Notes under the pieces: model-generated | The model's database searches: none | What the model was told of the DNA's origin: nothing | Seen by the model: only the letters and a program-made list of their open reading frames with translations | DNA from: Diadema setosum | Lineage: Eukaryota > Echinodermata > Echinoidea > Diadematoida > Diadematidae | Assembly: GCF_964275005.1 (NCBI RefSeq) | Contig: NC_092706.1 | Coordinates: 7,127,564 to 7,191,563, forward strand | DNA length: 64,000 bases | Direction: 5' to 3' | Position numbers and translations under genes: made by a program | In this document: one piece after another, positions 10,443 to 21,834 of the stretch | Layout: every line of letters begins with the position of its first letter | Numbering within the stretch: the stretch's first letter is position 1

Positions 10443-10715
10443 GTTCCGGGGTTCCGTTTCATGAAAGTCTTAAGAGAGACTTTCTCTCTCCTAAGTCACA
10501 CTTGGGAGAGACTTTGCTAAAAAACCGTTTCATGAAAAAGCTATCGCATAAAGCTATCACATAAACTCAGACTTAGGAGAGACTTTTTCCACAAACCATT
10601 TCATGAACGAAGCTAGCACATAAAGTCTCTCCTAACTTGGCAAAGCTATCACATAAATCTAGGAGTGGTCAGGAGCACTCCTAAGTTTATGTGATAGCTT
10701 TTTCAGAGAGCCATT
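10443..10715. repeat. Left member of an inverted repeat pair (CCGTTTCATGAA modules)
   Basis: Built from three short modules used repeatedly and in both orientations: CCGTTTCATGAA (10453 onward, 10525 onward, variant near 10590), CTATCACATAAA and GGAGAGACTTT. The same modules occur in inverse order and strand at 20461-20607, ending with TTCATGAAACGGACCCCCGG. The pair may be the two ends of one large element or two independent MITEs. Confidence 0.6.
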
Positions 10716-10744
10716 GTATCAAACTTTTTTCTCATTTTTGGAGA

Positions 10745-12010
10745 AATTGACCCCAAATTTGGCATGTGTGACCACTGTCAAAGGTAGATGTGAAAGACAT
10801 CTTTTTCGTTAATATCGCGTAATTCTTTGCCATGGCAACGACATATTTTCATAAAAATCATACAAATTATTGTGGATTACACTACTACACTCAGTTTTAA
10901 AGCAATGCAGTTGAAATTCAGCATAGAATCAGATCAAAGTAATGTGTAGTTGTGCAAGACGCTTTTTTCCGTGTGTGGATGTGAAGAAATCTGTTGCCAT
11001 GGCAACAACAGTTTTTTCTATACCAATCATACAAAGAAATATGTGGATTGATCTAACTTCGTATAGTTTTTTAGCATTTGACCTAAATTTTGGCACATGT
11101 GACCGCTACAGTATGTAGATGTGCAGAACTAATCTTTTGTTGATGTTGAACAATGCGTTGCCATGGTAACAGCATTTTTTTTCACTTAAAAGCACCTAAA
11201 AATATTGTGAATTCAGATAAATTTGTCAGTCTTTGAGCAATGGCTTGAAATTTGGCACATGTGACCGGTATAGTACGTAGATGTGCAAACTTCATTTTTC
11301 GTCATTGTTGAACAATGCGTTGCCATGGTAACAACAGACTTTGAATAAAAAGCATACAAAACTATTGCGGATTCAGCCATCTCCCTCACCTTTTGAGCAT
11401 TTGGCTTGAAATTTGGCACATGTGACCACTATGATATGCAGTTGTGCAAACTTCAATCTTTCATAGATATGGAACATTGTGTTGCCATGGTAACAGCATT
11501 TTCAATGAATATAATACAAAAAATTTGTGGATTCAGTTTACTCCTTCAGTATTTGAGCATTTTACTTGAAATTTGGCACATGAGACTGCTAAAGTACATT
11601 GACTGATGTGCGAATTTCTTCTTTGATCGTTGTCAATGTGTTGCCATGGTAACAGAGTATTTTGAATGAAAATCATATAAAAATACTGTGGATTCAGCTA
11701 ACTTCCTCAGCTTTTGAGCATTTGACTTGATATTTGACACATGTGACAGTTATAATATGTATTTGTGCAATCCTTTCTTTCAAATTTTCTTCCATTAATA
11801 TTGGACAGTGTGTTGCCATGGTAACATCATTTTTTACGAAAATCATAGACTTACCAGTTTATTCATCCAACTCCCTCAGTTTTTGAGCACTTGAATTGCG
11901 ATACGTAATTATGACACATATGACGAACAGATTTTTTTAATAAACAAAACACAACTTTATTCAATGTTGAACAATGCGTTCCCATGGTAACAACTTAAAA
12001 AAAAAATAAA
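10745..12010. repeat. Array of eight about 165-bp units, each with an X-box-like palindrome
   Basis: Diverged tandem units share the order: TTTGAGCATTTGACTTGAAA, TTTGGCACATGTGACC, an AGTACGTAGATGTGCAAAC block, then GTTGCCATGGTAAC, an AAAATCATACAAA tract and GTGGATTCAG. The palindromes start at 10826, 10993, 11157, 11319, 11481, 11640, 11812 and 11978, so spacing is 159-172 bp. GTTGCCATGGCAAC and its TA variant match the RFX X-box consensus (GTNRCC-N-RGYAAC). The units have diverged a good deal outside this core. No coding frame spans the array. A ninth palindrome lies in the next element (13034-13047). Confidence 0.8.
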
Positions 12011-12226
12011 ACCGTATAAAGTTAGTGCTGGTTGAACGAACTCCCTCAGTTGGAGGTGGGGGTAAAAATCACAATGAGTGATAGTTCAAGTATCTGCAGG
12101 TATTCATGGTTTCATACTTGGATTTGATTTTACTCATCAATTGCCACAATTGAAACACATTCATTTAAAGATGCAGAATGACAAGCGCCGATAATGATTC
12201 ATTCACCACTATCAATTTCATACTCA

Positions 12227-13212
12227 TTAACCCTATAAAGCCCAAGCTATTTTGACCCTTCCCAGGCCCAAGGGGGGGGGGCACATTGTGCCCCCCTATA
12301 TAACTTTGTTATTGTTTGATGTCTCATCGTCATATTTGGCACATGGGTAGAGCAACTCATACTCTACATGACCGCATACTTGAGTTTTTTCAAGGTCACC
12401 CATAGAGGGCGCTATTTATCAAAATATAAAGAAATACATAGGAAATATGCTGAAAACATGATTTTTCTGTATGATTTCTTTATCCCCAGTATATATGTCT
12501 TATCATAGACCAATATTTTTCATATTTGCCACAAATGGTGTGCAAGTCAAAGCTGATTATTTGTTATGGTTGAAATTTCTCAAGGTCACCACATGGGGGC
12601 GCTATTCATAAAAAATAAAGAAATACATTATGAGACCTATGATGTATTGTTTGGGATAGGTACATGCATAGTAATCATATTTCATATTCCCATAATATTG
12701 GAATTTTAAGTTTGCAGATTGATAATGTGATAAACAAATGATATTAGAGGTATAACTTGGGTGAAGGAATCAAAATGGCACAAAATGGAACGTCAATCTT
12801 TGGAAAATACTGTTATTTTCAAGCATCTCTATTATATCTATTGTTTTATGCTGTTGGCACAGAAAAACAAAGGAAATAATAGGAAAAACATTTCAAGGCC
12901 ATAATTACTTCACATTCTGCTTCTTCAGCAAATTTCAGCCAAGAAACGCCCATTTCATACATTATAATATTGTAAATTTGAATTGGAACAGAAAAATACG
13001 CAAAAATCTGACTGACATGGTTGTCAGTTTATGGTTGCCATGGCAACCAGCAATATCAAATATAGCTAAATTATATATCAAAATGTTTGGAATAAGATTT
13101 TAGGAAAAGTCACCAAATTTGGTTAAAATTGGATAAAGGGCGAAGGAGTGGCGAATGAAAATCTGGTAGGGGGCACAATGTGCCCCCCCCCCCTTGGGCT
13201 TTATAGGGTTAA
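12227..13212. mobile_element. piggyBac-like MITE with TTAA duplication (978 bp)
   Basis: TTAA flanks the element at 12227-12230 and 13209-13212. The ends are inverted repeats starting CCCTATAAAGCCCAAG and ending with its complement, CTTGGGCTTTATAGGG; inside each end lies a second palindrome, GGGCACATTGTGCCC or its counterpart, and a C/G run. A CCC start and TTAA target are piggyBac traits. The interior has no transposase frame, only two diverged copies of a block with GAGGGCGCTATT and AAAGAAATACAT (about 12395 and 12585), and one GTTGCCATGGCAAC palindrome. Non-autonomous by inspection. Confidence 0.88.
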
Positions 13213-14250
13213 TATTAGTTCTACACAATTTAACTACATGTCATGTGACAGATTATGTAACTGCAGAAACTATTGAAACAGTTTTCAAATTTTAATATTC
13301 TGGTTGCCTGATTCATTGGAAAATCTGATCTTGAAAACATGTATTTCATTATTCAATATCGTCATAATCAGAGCACAATTATCATAACCACAATGATGAT
13401 ACTGGTTAGAGTCTTTGTGAAATTATTATCACTCACAGTATTTTCTGGTGTTACACTCTACTTCATTTCTACATAATAACTTATTCTTAATTATATCTTT
13501 CTGATCAAATTATAATTGCCCGCATAGATATAATTTTCTAACTTGGTTACATAAAGTTTGCCGTCACACGCCTGGAAACAATAACAAAAATAATGCACTG
13601 CAACGTTCACTGATGTATTTATGTTTGGATCACTTATACCTCAACACATCTTTCATAATCATTTGAAATATTTTCATGGTTTATTAATCAAATTGTGAAA
13701 GCAGCTGAACTTCAAGCAATTCTATCATTGCAAATATTTGGTAAGCAAACAATGATATGTGTTGCAATCCACTCTTTTTGCACTCTGAGGTTCCCTACAT
13801 CAGAATACTAATTATGATAATAGTAGTAATAATAATGACCTTGTCTACTACACAATAGCTTTTATTCATCAAAGCAATCAGAAATCAGACTGTTATGTGC
13901 TGACAGAGATTTGCATTTGTCCATTTTAAAATGGTTTCTTCCACTTTACTATAAATCTTCTTTTCGGTTTTTTTTTAAATCTTTTTTTATTTATTTTTTT
14001 TTCAGTGTGCTTCGATTCACCCGTTTGCTTTTCACCGACTTTTTTGCATGCTTAGCTGTTCTGTTTTGCTTTGCAATGCATTTGTTTCTCTTTTCTTCTA
14101 AGGGGGATTTGTCTCATTTCTGGTTTTGGTTAATACCTGGCAAAGCACTTATGCCATCACCTATGGACTCGTCTATGACAAAACTCTGAGTGAAGTTCAG
14201 CAGTCAAACTGCAATAGTCTGATTGTAGCTTCATATCTAACACTGCAATT
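13213..14250. other. AT-rich non-coding stretch
   Basis: No gene seen. The hydrophobic ORF at 13911-14189 is read from a T-rich tract and is not convincing. At 14189-14250 a GAAGTTCAGC and AGTCTGATTGTAG motif begins, which returns at 16670, 17990, 18780 and 19240. Confidence 0.5.
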
Positions 14251-14830
14251 GTGACTCTGCATCACAAAACCCCCAAAAAGTCACAAAAAGTCACCAAACA
14301 TAGATTTCTGGTTAAAGGGATGGTGTAGTTTTGGTTGAGACCTGGTTTCAGATTTTTTTTGTGTGTGATATAATGAGAAACCTCTTCTGAAATATGAAAG
14401 GGCACATAATTCCAAGAAGAATTCAATGTTTACTTAATGAAATTGGTTTTGAAATGGCTGAAATATGCAAAATAAAGCGATTCCTAATAAAAGGTGGAAC
14501 CAACCTTTCATTAGAATCGCTTTTACTTTGTTTTACTTTGTTTTTGGATGTCTCAGCCATTTCAAAATCGATTTTCATCAAATGAACTTTGAATTCCTCT
14601 GAGAATGGTATGCTCTGTAGCACTTCATTAGTGGTTTCTTAATATCTTAAAAAGCTCAATATAAAAGCTTAATATCTAAAAGCTCAATCCTCTTTCTGAA
14701 AGAGCAGACTCTAAGATTTAAAATGATGTACAACTCAATTCAGATGGACTCTCCTAACCTATTTGTATATTAGAAAAGCACAACCTCTGCAAACTCATAA
14801 TCCTTTCCATATTAGTTCCGACTTCCAGTT
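14251..14830. mobile_element. Partial copy of a dispersed inverted-repeat family, interrupted
   Basis: The left end (GTGACTCTGCATCACAAAAC, then AAAAAGTCACC) and the stretch 14700-14800 (TTAAAATGATGTACAACTCA, ATGGACTCTCCTAACCTAT) match the copies at 20675-21348 and 46869-47767. The two parts are separated by a foldback element (14318-14650) that is absent at the matching place in the other copies, so that element landed inside this one. The right half is missing. Confidence 0.7.
14318..14650. mobile_element. Foldback MITE nested in the previous element
   Basis: It starts at TTAA followed by AGGGATGGTGTAGTTTTGG. From about 14371 to 14645 it is one long imperfect palindrome: each arm of about 130 bp has GAAACC, a GGGCAC/GTGCTA block, GAATTC, TTTTGAAATGGCTGA and AAGCGATTC, meeting near 14497. 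The outer left 50 bp has no partner on the right, so the right end is truncated. Confidence 0.75.
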
Positions 14831-14899
14831 GTTTTGCTGGTTGTGAAACATTGATGTGTATACTACGTAAAAGATTACAGCCGAAATAATTAATGAAAT

Positions 14900-15490
14900 C
14901 ATCGTGATGTTCATATTATTTCACACTGTATTTTACAAATGAATAATTTCATTCTTTCAGAATGGTCCGTTATAATGAGGAAGAGATAGTCGTAAAAAGG
15001 ATCATGAATTCAACCATGTCGTGTACCTTTCAAGGACACATGTACAAAATGCAAAGAGATTTTGGGGAGAAAAATACAAAATGCATTTTCAACCCCTGCT
15101 AGTGCAAACATCATGGAATACAGCCTAAATAATTAATAATGTAATCATCGCGATCCCGCTGGGCGCACACAGCGTAAAATAAGTTTAATAATGCATGTTA
15201 CTCTGCTTGCACCCATGTTCAGAAAAAAAAGTAACAAATGTTTTTAATACAATGTGATTTTGTTTATTAAAATTTTATACTGTGTTTCACAAATGATATT
15301 TTCATTCTTTCAGAATGGTTCAATACACGAGGAAGAGATAGGTGTAGAAAGGATTACGAATTCAACCCTGTCGTGCACTTTTCGAGAAGGCATGCACAAC
15401 ACACGCGAAGAGATTTTTCAGAAGAAAAACAAAGAACGCGTTTTCAACCCCTTCTTTTTTTTTATTCTTTTGGTATCAACTCACAAATGA
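14900..15490 (+). pseudogene. Tandemly duplicated exon-like block, origin unknown
   Basis: Two related blocks 350 bp apart (from about 14930 and 15285) each show TTTTCATTCTTTCAG followed by AATGGT, then GAGGAAGAGATAG, AATTCAACC, TCGTG and TTTTCAACCCC. The polypyrimidine-AG start looks like a splice acceptor. The second block has an open frame (15314-15490) with NSTLSCTF, but the first has stops, and no family is recognised. It may instead be the inner part of the pogo-like repeat whose end follows at 15622-15695, since the first block contains CCGTTATAATGAGG. I do not assign a function. Confidence 0.3.
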
Positions 15491-15621
15491 TTCCTTTTTA
15501 TTCTTTCTCAATGATAATGATCCATTTACTTGTGTAATAACAACACAAAGACTGCTCATAAGTTTGATTGCTTGGTATATGTGACTCCATGCTTATGTTT
15601 TCTTTGTTTTTAGTGCGTATG

Positions 15622-15695
15622 GTTATAACGAGGAACCGGTTATAACGAGGCAATATTGGCGGTCCCACGGACCTCGTTATAACGGGGTTTCACTG
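15622..15695 (-). mobile_element. Terminal fragment of a pogo/Tigger-like DNA transposon
   Basis: On the minus strand the end reads CAGTGAAACCCCGTTATAAC, next to a TA dinucleotide at 15696. Two direct TTATAACGAGG copies (15623 and 15640) and one inverted CCTCGTTATAACG (15672) lie in 75 bp. CAGT-AAACC-CG-TATAACG ends with a TA target are typical of pogo/Tigger relatives. No second end or transposase is identified. Confidence 0.5.
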
Positions 15696-15724
15696 TATAT
15701 ACATTGATTTTGAAAGATTAAATT

Positions 15725-15751
<27 letters not shown>
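15725..15751. repeat. (TA)n microsatellite
   Basis: An uninterrupted TA run next to the pogo-like end. Confidence 0.95.
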
Positions 15752-15755
<4 letters not shown>

Positions 15756-17054
15756 AGCGGTAAAAACTATCATATGTTGCATTCAACCTGTCTGCATCAC
15801 CCTCGGCAAGCTCCATGCCTTGAGAATCTATATGAAAGAAAAAAGAAATACAAATATGGAAAAAAAAATATTGGTTACATACTGAAATTTTATGACACGC
15901 CATTCATCCCCTCTGCCTGACATTATACAGAGTGTTAAAATATGTGGGCTTACAGTTGAATGAATACACACACGACTGGCACACATATCATTACACAGAA
16001 CTACTTTTCAGCAATTTCTTATACAGTATATTAGAAATAGTTTAACAGCATCTACGAAAAAAAAAAAACTAAGAAAATCGTCTGGGATGTCATACACAAG
16101 AATTAGTGTAGCAGATTCTTCCTGATAACAAAAAAGGTGTGACACAGACTCAAAATGAGAATGTGCTTGTGACTTTAAACACTCGTCTGACAGAACGTTA
16201 TACATTCATGACTTTTTAAAAAGGATTGTAACTTATGTCAGGCAAGCTGGGGGTTCCAAAATAAACAGAAAGATGATTCAATGGGTTATGCAATAAATCA
16301 GCTGCATTGCTATGTCAGTGCGTTAATCAACTAATGTAAGCCGTACAGAATTCCCAATTGTGGCTGATATAGACATAAACATTAAATAAACTACCAACTG
16401 GGGTGTATAAATGCACTGATTTCTTCATTTCTCGTATGGAACAGTTCACATATAGAGGTGACATTGTTTGTCCACCAAGTCTACAATAATTGCTAAAATA
16501 AGAAAGACCGAATTACCTGTAACTGATATGTCATCAACAGAGGTTGCCCTTTTTCAACTGTTATTCAAGTTGTTTATTTTGTAAAATCTTTATACTTTCA
16601 AGTTTAATTTGAGAAAAGCATACCTGTGTTCTGTCGTAGATAAGATGCTGCTATACAGTTTGTAGTCCAATTGCAGTCTGACTCTGACCTGGGTGAAGTT
16701 CAGCTGCAGTTGTCTGTCCCAAGGCTTGGTGAGGTTCAGCTCTCTTCAGGCCTTTGGGTGTGCAAATATGAGAACAGTTAAATACCATACAAACAGAAAC
16801 ATCGGATGCACAAATGGGATAGTTGGAAAATATTTGAGATGAGTGTACATCTTTATTAAAACAAGCAATAATAACAAAATGTTCATTAATAATTATCAAT
16901 TTTTTAAGATATATTATGTGAACAACAAGTTGTAATTGCCAGTTTTCAAAGTTTGAATCACTATGTAATGAGCCCCTGTTAGCAAATTGTAAGAGTATGA
17001 GGTAATTTTAGTAATGAATGAGAGGGGAAATTAATAACAAGCATTCACTTTATT
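15752..17054. other. AT-rich non-coding stretch
   Basis: No gene recognised. It contains a GTGAAGTTCAGCTGCAG and GGTTCAGCTCTC block at about 16670-16745, one of the dispersed motif copies described in the findings. ORFs here are short and lack any family signature. Confidence 0.5.
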
Positions 17055-17852
17055 CAGTTGGCAGCAGAATTATTCACCCCCTTGCATTGTGGACACTATA
17101 TCAAAATAAATAACATTACAATTACTAAATCATATACAAGTGGTGAACAGATAGTTTATGACAAATGCCTACCTGATCAATAGTCTTTGATTTGCATATA
17201 CAATGTAGTTAGAAACTTTGATCATTCATGCATGAAGAGATAAGGTCCAGTGAGCACATTATGGTCATTTCAGACCTTTCTGTGATCACTGAAGCATGAC
17301 GTGTTATGGTCTGATGATAACGATTAATGTTTTTATGGAATTTTAAATAGTATCTTGCCATTCTATACACAACTCTTAGCATTTCAACGGGTTATATTCA
17401 TTTTGACATGACTTAAACTTTGAATTATTAATATCGCGGCTAAACCTCTGTACAAACTCTATGGTGGCAACTTTCACTAGAAAGGAGTTCATTTAAATAT
17501 TTTTGTACAATGAAAAATGCCAATTGAAATATTAAGAATCCTACATCAAATTCCATCATATTGTGTCACCTATCAAAACATTGAGTGAACAAACCATATT
17601 CAACGAAGCATTTCAGTGATCACTGAAAGGACTGAAAATGACCATAAATGTGCTCCCTGGACCATATCTCTTTATACATGAATGATCAAAGTTTGTAACT
17701 ATATGCAAATCAAAGGCTACTGATCTATTACTTGTAGCAAACTATCTGATCACCACTTTTATGATTTAGAAATGATCTCAGTTATAATGTGATTCATTAT
17801 GCCAGAGTGTCCAACATGCAAGAGAGGGGCTGAATAATTTTCCTGCCAACTG
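17055..17852. mobile_element. MITE with long (about 260 bp) terminal inverted repeats
   Basis: The ends are CAGTTGGCAGCAGAATTATT and its near complement (AATAATTTTCCTGCCAACTG). Inverted similarity runs inward from 17055 to about 17310 and from 17852 back to about 17590, through GTGGTGAACAGATAGTTT-like, CTTTGATCATTCATG and TCAGTGATCACTG-like blocks. A TA follows the right end, and the left neighbour is TT, a possibly mutated TA, so a Tc1/mariner-type origin is plausible. No transposase frame is present. Confidence 0.8.
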
Positions 17853-20460
17853 TAGATGATCAAGATAACATGATTTCTCAACTTGCTTCAATAGCTAAAA
17901 ATAATCATTTAACACACCAAATGAAGATGGTGGAATATCCATGACACTGTCACTTGACTTTTCCATTTGCATCTTGCCCCCAGTCCTTAACTCTGAAGTG
18001 GATGAAGTTCACATGTTGTCTGGTCCTTGGCTGTTTGGAGTTTATTCAATATACAAGAATAGTTAATATCTTAAAAACAAAACAATAGTGTAGGACATGG
18101 GACATTAGAAAGTATGTTAGAGATGGGTACTTTGCCTTTGCTATAACAAGCTATAGCAATCAAATTGAAAAGCCCTACCATTGATTTTGAAAGAATGAAT
18201 TCACTAGTATCTACTGATCCATAAGCTATAAATAGGACTTTTCACAGTTTAAAATGATTAGCTATGTCGAATATTCTTGTTTCAAACATTGGAAGAGCAT
18301 AAGGTTTTCTTGATACTAGAAAAGGGAGAGGGTAAATAAACAATCATAGTAGGGCCTACATTATTAAGATAACGTGACTGCTAAAGTTTGTTTCAGGAGC
18401 TTGATACATGTAGACATGCAGGTACCCCCCCCTTCCATGAATCATCTCTTTTTAATTGGATCAGTATGTAATATTCTACAGATAGTGAAATAAAAAATGC
18501 AAAAAACAGTTGTTTCTAGAAGGGTCACTATTCACTGGATAAGAATGTTTGTTTTCAATTACCAAGATGGACATTACAGCAAACATTGTTTTTAATATTT
18601 CCTGTCAAACACTATTCAACAAACAATCCAGAGACAATTTGATGTCCAAATGTAAATAATGTTGCAATTGTAGTATTTGAAAATATACAGATATGTTGTC
18701 TGCTAAAATAGTATTATAAGCTAAAATACTTGCATTCTGTTGAAGGTGACCATGCTGGTAGATACATCGTAAGTCTCGACGAAGTTCAGTAGCAGTCTAG
18801 CTGTGGAGAAGATGGAATTTCAGCAGTTTGGTTCTGTATTCAGTGAAGTTCAGCAACTGACTCTGGGCTTTATGAGATGAAGAAGTCTGATTGTAGCAGT
18901 CTGACTGATGTTCCATATCTAACATTATAATTAAAAGTGTGAATACGAAATAGAAAATGTGTTTTCAAACTGTTGTTTGATTATACAAGATTTTACACAC
19001 AATATCTAGAATCTGCATGAAATTTGAAATCAGTTCACATGTTTTTGCAGTTTAAATATATAAAGGACCTTATATTATTATTATTTTTTTTTGGGGGGGG
19101 GTGATTAAAAGACATACTACTAGTATTTGAGTTGTCTCAATTCAACATGTGTAAGCCTATAGTTTAGGGTATTATGACTTCTTGAGGTTCTAGATCTTGT
19201 CGATAGGCATCCATGTTGCAAGGTCTACATCTACCTAAGATCTGGTAGGACCAGCTGTACTGTGGCTTCACATTCGGGTTGATCACAGTTACAGCCTGAA
19301 ATGCAGCCACAGTCTGACTCTGATCATCAACTGTTGTCATGTCATCATCATCATCAATTAAATAGCTAAAAGAAGTTGTGTAAGCGGTACTAGCATCGGA
19401 GTATGGACCTATAGAATCTACTAACTGCCTAGATAGATAGCACTATTTAGAAGACCTATTAACTTCCTTACTGATGAGTGATAGGCCTACTTATGTTAAT
19501 GATAATATGTTTAAGAATACCAAGGCAAAGGGTCTAGTCTGGCTATACTTTTGGTATACACTGGTTAAGTAGTATCTAGGTCAGTAGGTGCTACTCAGGA
19601 TCACTATACCACTGGATTCTAGATCTATAGACATCTGGTAGTATAGCAGTAGAATTCTAGAGGTTCCATGCCAATGAATTTAGGTAAACATCATTCCCTA
19701 TCTTATTGTGACACATGCATTGCGATTACAGTGCTGTATGCACTTAGAATTGTTGAAGATAGCTTTCAAGTCTGAACCAAGATCTGAACCATGGTTTCCA
19801 ATTCATATTCTGTGTAGACCTGGATTTGTACTACTACTAGGCCCTACTATTACTACTTGATCTAGTTAGTCTAACCACTGTCGGACTCTCCAGATGGTAC
19901 TACCGGCCCTAACCCCGGGACGCTCCGTGTACACAGTTACACACTGTCCTAACTGCGACCAGCCCCAACGTGCAGCCGCATAGCGGCGCGGTCTCCGGGG
20001 CTAGACCCTACCATGCTAACAAACTACCTAAACTCAGCTGGCCATTTGGTCATTCAAACAAACGGCGATGGGCCTACGTGGGACTATTGTGATAACGCTA
20101 ATACCGATAAGATTAGATCTAGGCCTATATCTAGATAGCCCTTGGAGAATTGTAGAAGATTCGAACAAAAATATATCCAAATGATATCACATTATGAATC
20201 CACATGCATTACTTTTCAATTGCAGACAGCTTTAAATATACTCACTAATAGAAATATGTACTGGTAGCGGTGTAGAATGCAACTTAGCCTTCAGGATCTT
20301 GCCTCCGTCGTAGATCTGTTGCCTCCTGCGCTGTATACACTGTGTGTATACGTGCTATGTCTATGTAGCGAGTGCTCACCGCATGTAACACAATAGGGAG
20401 AATAGTTAATGATATGCTAATGATATGTTAATTAGTATTACCCTCGAACATGACGATTGA
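17853..20460. other. Non-coding stretch with dispersed motif copies and a GC-richer patch
   Basis: No gene recognised on either strand. Copies of the GAAGTTCA and AGTCTGACTCTG motif occur near 17990, 18780-18935 and 19240-19325. A G run lies at 19092. From 19150 to 20150 the sequence is rich in CTAG and AGATCT words, and 19900-20060 is GC-richer, with GCGGCGCGG. I see no promoter that can be tied to a gene. Confidence 0.5.
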
Positions 20461-20607
20461 AAAAATTAAAGTCTCTCATAGCTTAGGAGAGACTTCGTGA
20501 AATGGTTTTTACTTCTCTGTGAAAGTCTCTCCTAGCTTAAGAGCGGCTTGGCCATTCTAAGATTTATGTGATAGCTTTTATGTGATAGCTTCATGAAACG
20601 GACCCCC
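20461..20607. repeat. Right member of the CCGTTTCATGAA inverted repeat pair
   Basis: Contains AAAGTCTCTC, TAGGAGAGACTTCGTGAAAT, two ATGTGATAGCTT modules and ends at TTCATGAAACGGACCCCCGG, the inverted equivalent of the left member's start at 10443. No clear target duplication is visible outside either end. Confidence 0.6.
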
Positions 20608-20674
20608 GGAGCGTTTGTGGGCGGGTGTGTGTGTCACTTTGTGTGTTTAATAAAGCATGGGTAATTTTCAGTTC

Positions 20675-21348
20675 TGCACCTCAAAACAAACATAAAGTCG
20701 CCAGACATGAATTTTTAGTTAAGACCATATTCTAAAAGAACAGACTTTAAGCTTTAAAATGATGTATAACTCAAATCAAATGGACTCTCCTAACCTATCT
20801 GAATATTGGACGGAAAGCACAACTCAGGAAAAGTGTGAACTGAGAAAAGAGGTTCTGAAGTACAGTGTCTATTCAAGCGCTTAATCTTTACCAAACCGTG
20901 CTGGCTATGCGATGAATGGGACAAAAAACAGGAAGTAAACCACTAGAGTAACAACAATGAAGGGATTATCAAATTAAACTGAAATTAAGCATGCCTCATT
21001 AACACATTCTGTCCATAATTAATACCAACTTTCAAGGCAGTAGCACTATCCTTTCAAAAGTTATTAGAGTTGAAAGTGAAGAGTGTGGACAAGGTTTTTC
21101 AGAAATGAAAAAGGGATTCTAAAGACACACCTAATCACACTATTTTACGAAGCATGTTCGAGATAAACTGCTAAAAAAACACACTTTCCTGCCCGTTTTA
21201 TGATACCAAATTTTAGCATAATGTAAGAATAGACCCGCTCTTTCAGAAAATATGAAAAAGTCAAGTTCGGCTAGGTTGACCCATTTCACTTATTTTCAGT
21301 CCTCACGCAAAATCAGTGCGTGCGACTTTATGTTCGTTTTGAGGTGCA
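20675..21348. mobile_element. Dispersed inverted-repeat element, complete copy
   Basis: Bounded by TGCACCTCAAAACAAACATA and its complement, both continuing through AAAGTCGC. The interior aligns with 46869-47767 (AATGATGTATAACTCAAAT, GTAGCACTATC, TTCAAAAGTTATTA, CTCTTTCAGAAAATA) and with part of 14251-14830. No coding frame. Members share ends of the type GTGAC-TGCATCACAAA, although this one is diverged. Confidence 0.75.
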
Positions 21349-21682
21349 CGGTCACATATGTAAAGTAGGCCTACATGTAAACTTCCCGTGACTCGTATCC
21401 AATACCGAATACAAAAACAATGTCTCTAAGTATGATGTTTAAAATGATACTCTATCAAGTGTGCACCAAATCGCACAATTTCACATCCCAAATATGTGTA
21501 CATTGTAAAGGTAATGTAGAAAAATACTTTGAAACCAACTTATGCTCATGAATACGTGCCACTAGCAATGTATGTATACATGTAAAATATGTGCAGTGTA
21601 TATGTAAATGTACGTGATGATACAGGAACCAATAAATCAAATAAAAAAAAAAAAAAACTCGCAGGTTAAACGCACCCCCCCC

Positions 21683-21834
21683 CCCTTGAAAAGGAAGATC
21701 GAGTAATCAATTCTCGACATTCTAAGTGTGGCAACAATTACAAAATATTGTAACACCTATCTTCTTTCTTATTTGTTCCGCAGACTCGATGCAAACTGGT
21801 TTATCACTAAATAAACTGCATATCATATTGATAG
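21683..21834 (+). pseudogene. Transmembrane exon of receptor copy 2, 5' part, split by an insertion
   Basis: The second duplication copy starts here. After a TTTCTTATTTGTTCCGCAG acceptor the exon (21784-21834) encodes a stalk with DSMQTGLSLN and the start of the membrane segment (HIILIV), aligned to copy 1 at 5758. It is cut at 21834, where a Ty3/gypsy element has inserted; the exon resumes at 30997. No WSC or sushi exon is seen upstream of this copy, so only the 3' part of the gene seems to have been duplicated here, or the intervening repeats replaced the rest. With the insertion, this exon cannot be read through as it stands. Confidence 0.75.

Noticed and set aside
13911-14189. Hydrophobic 92-residue ORF as a membrane protein
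   Set aside because: It comes from T-rich DNA giving Phe/Leu runs; no start context, splice sites or homologous pattern.
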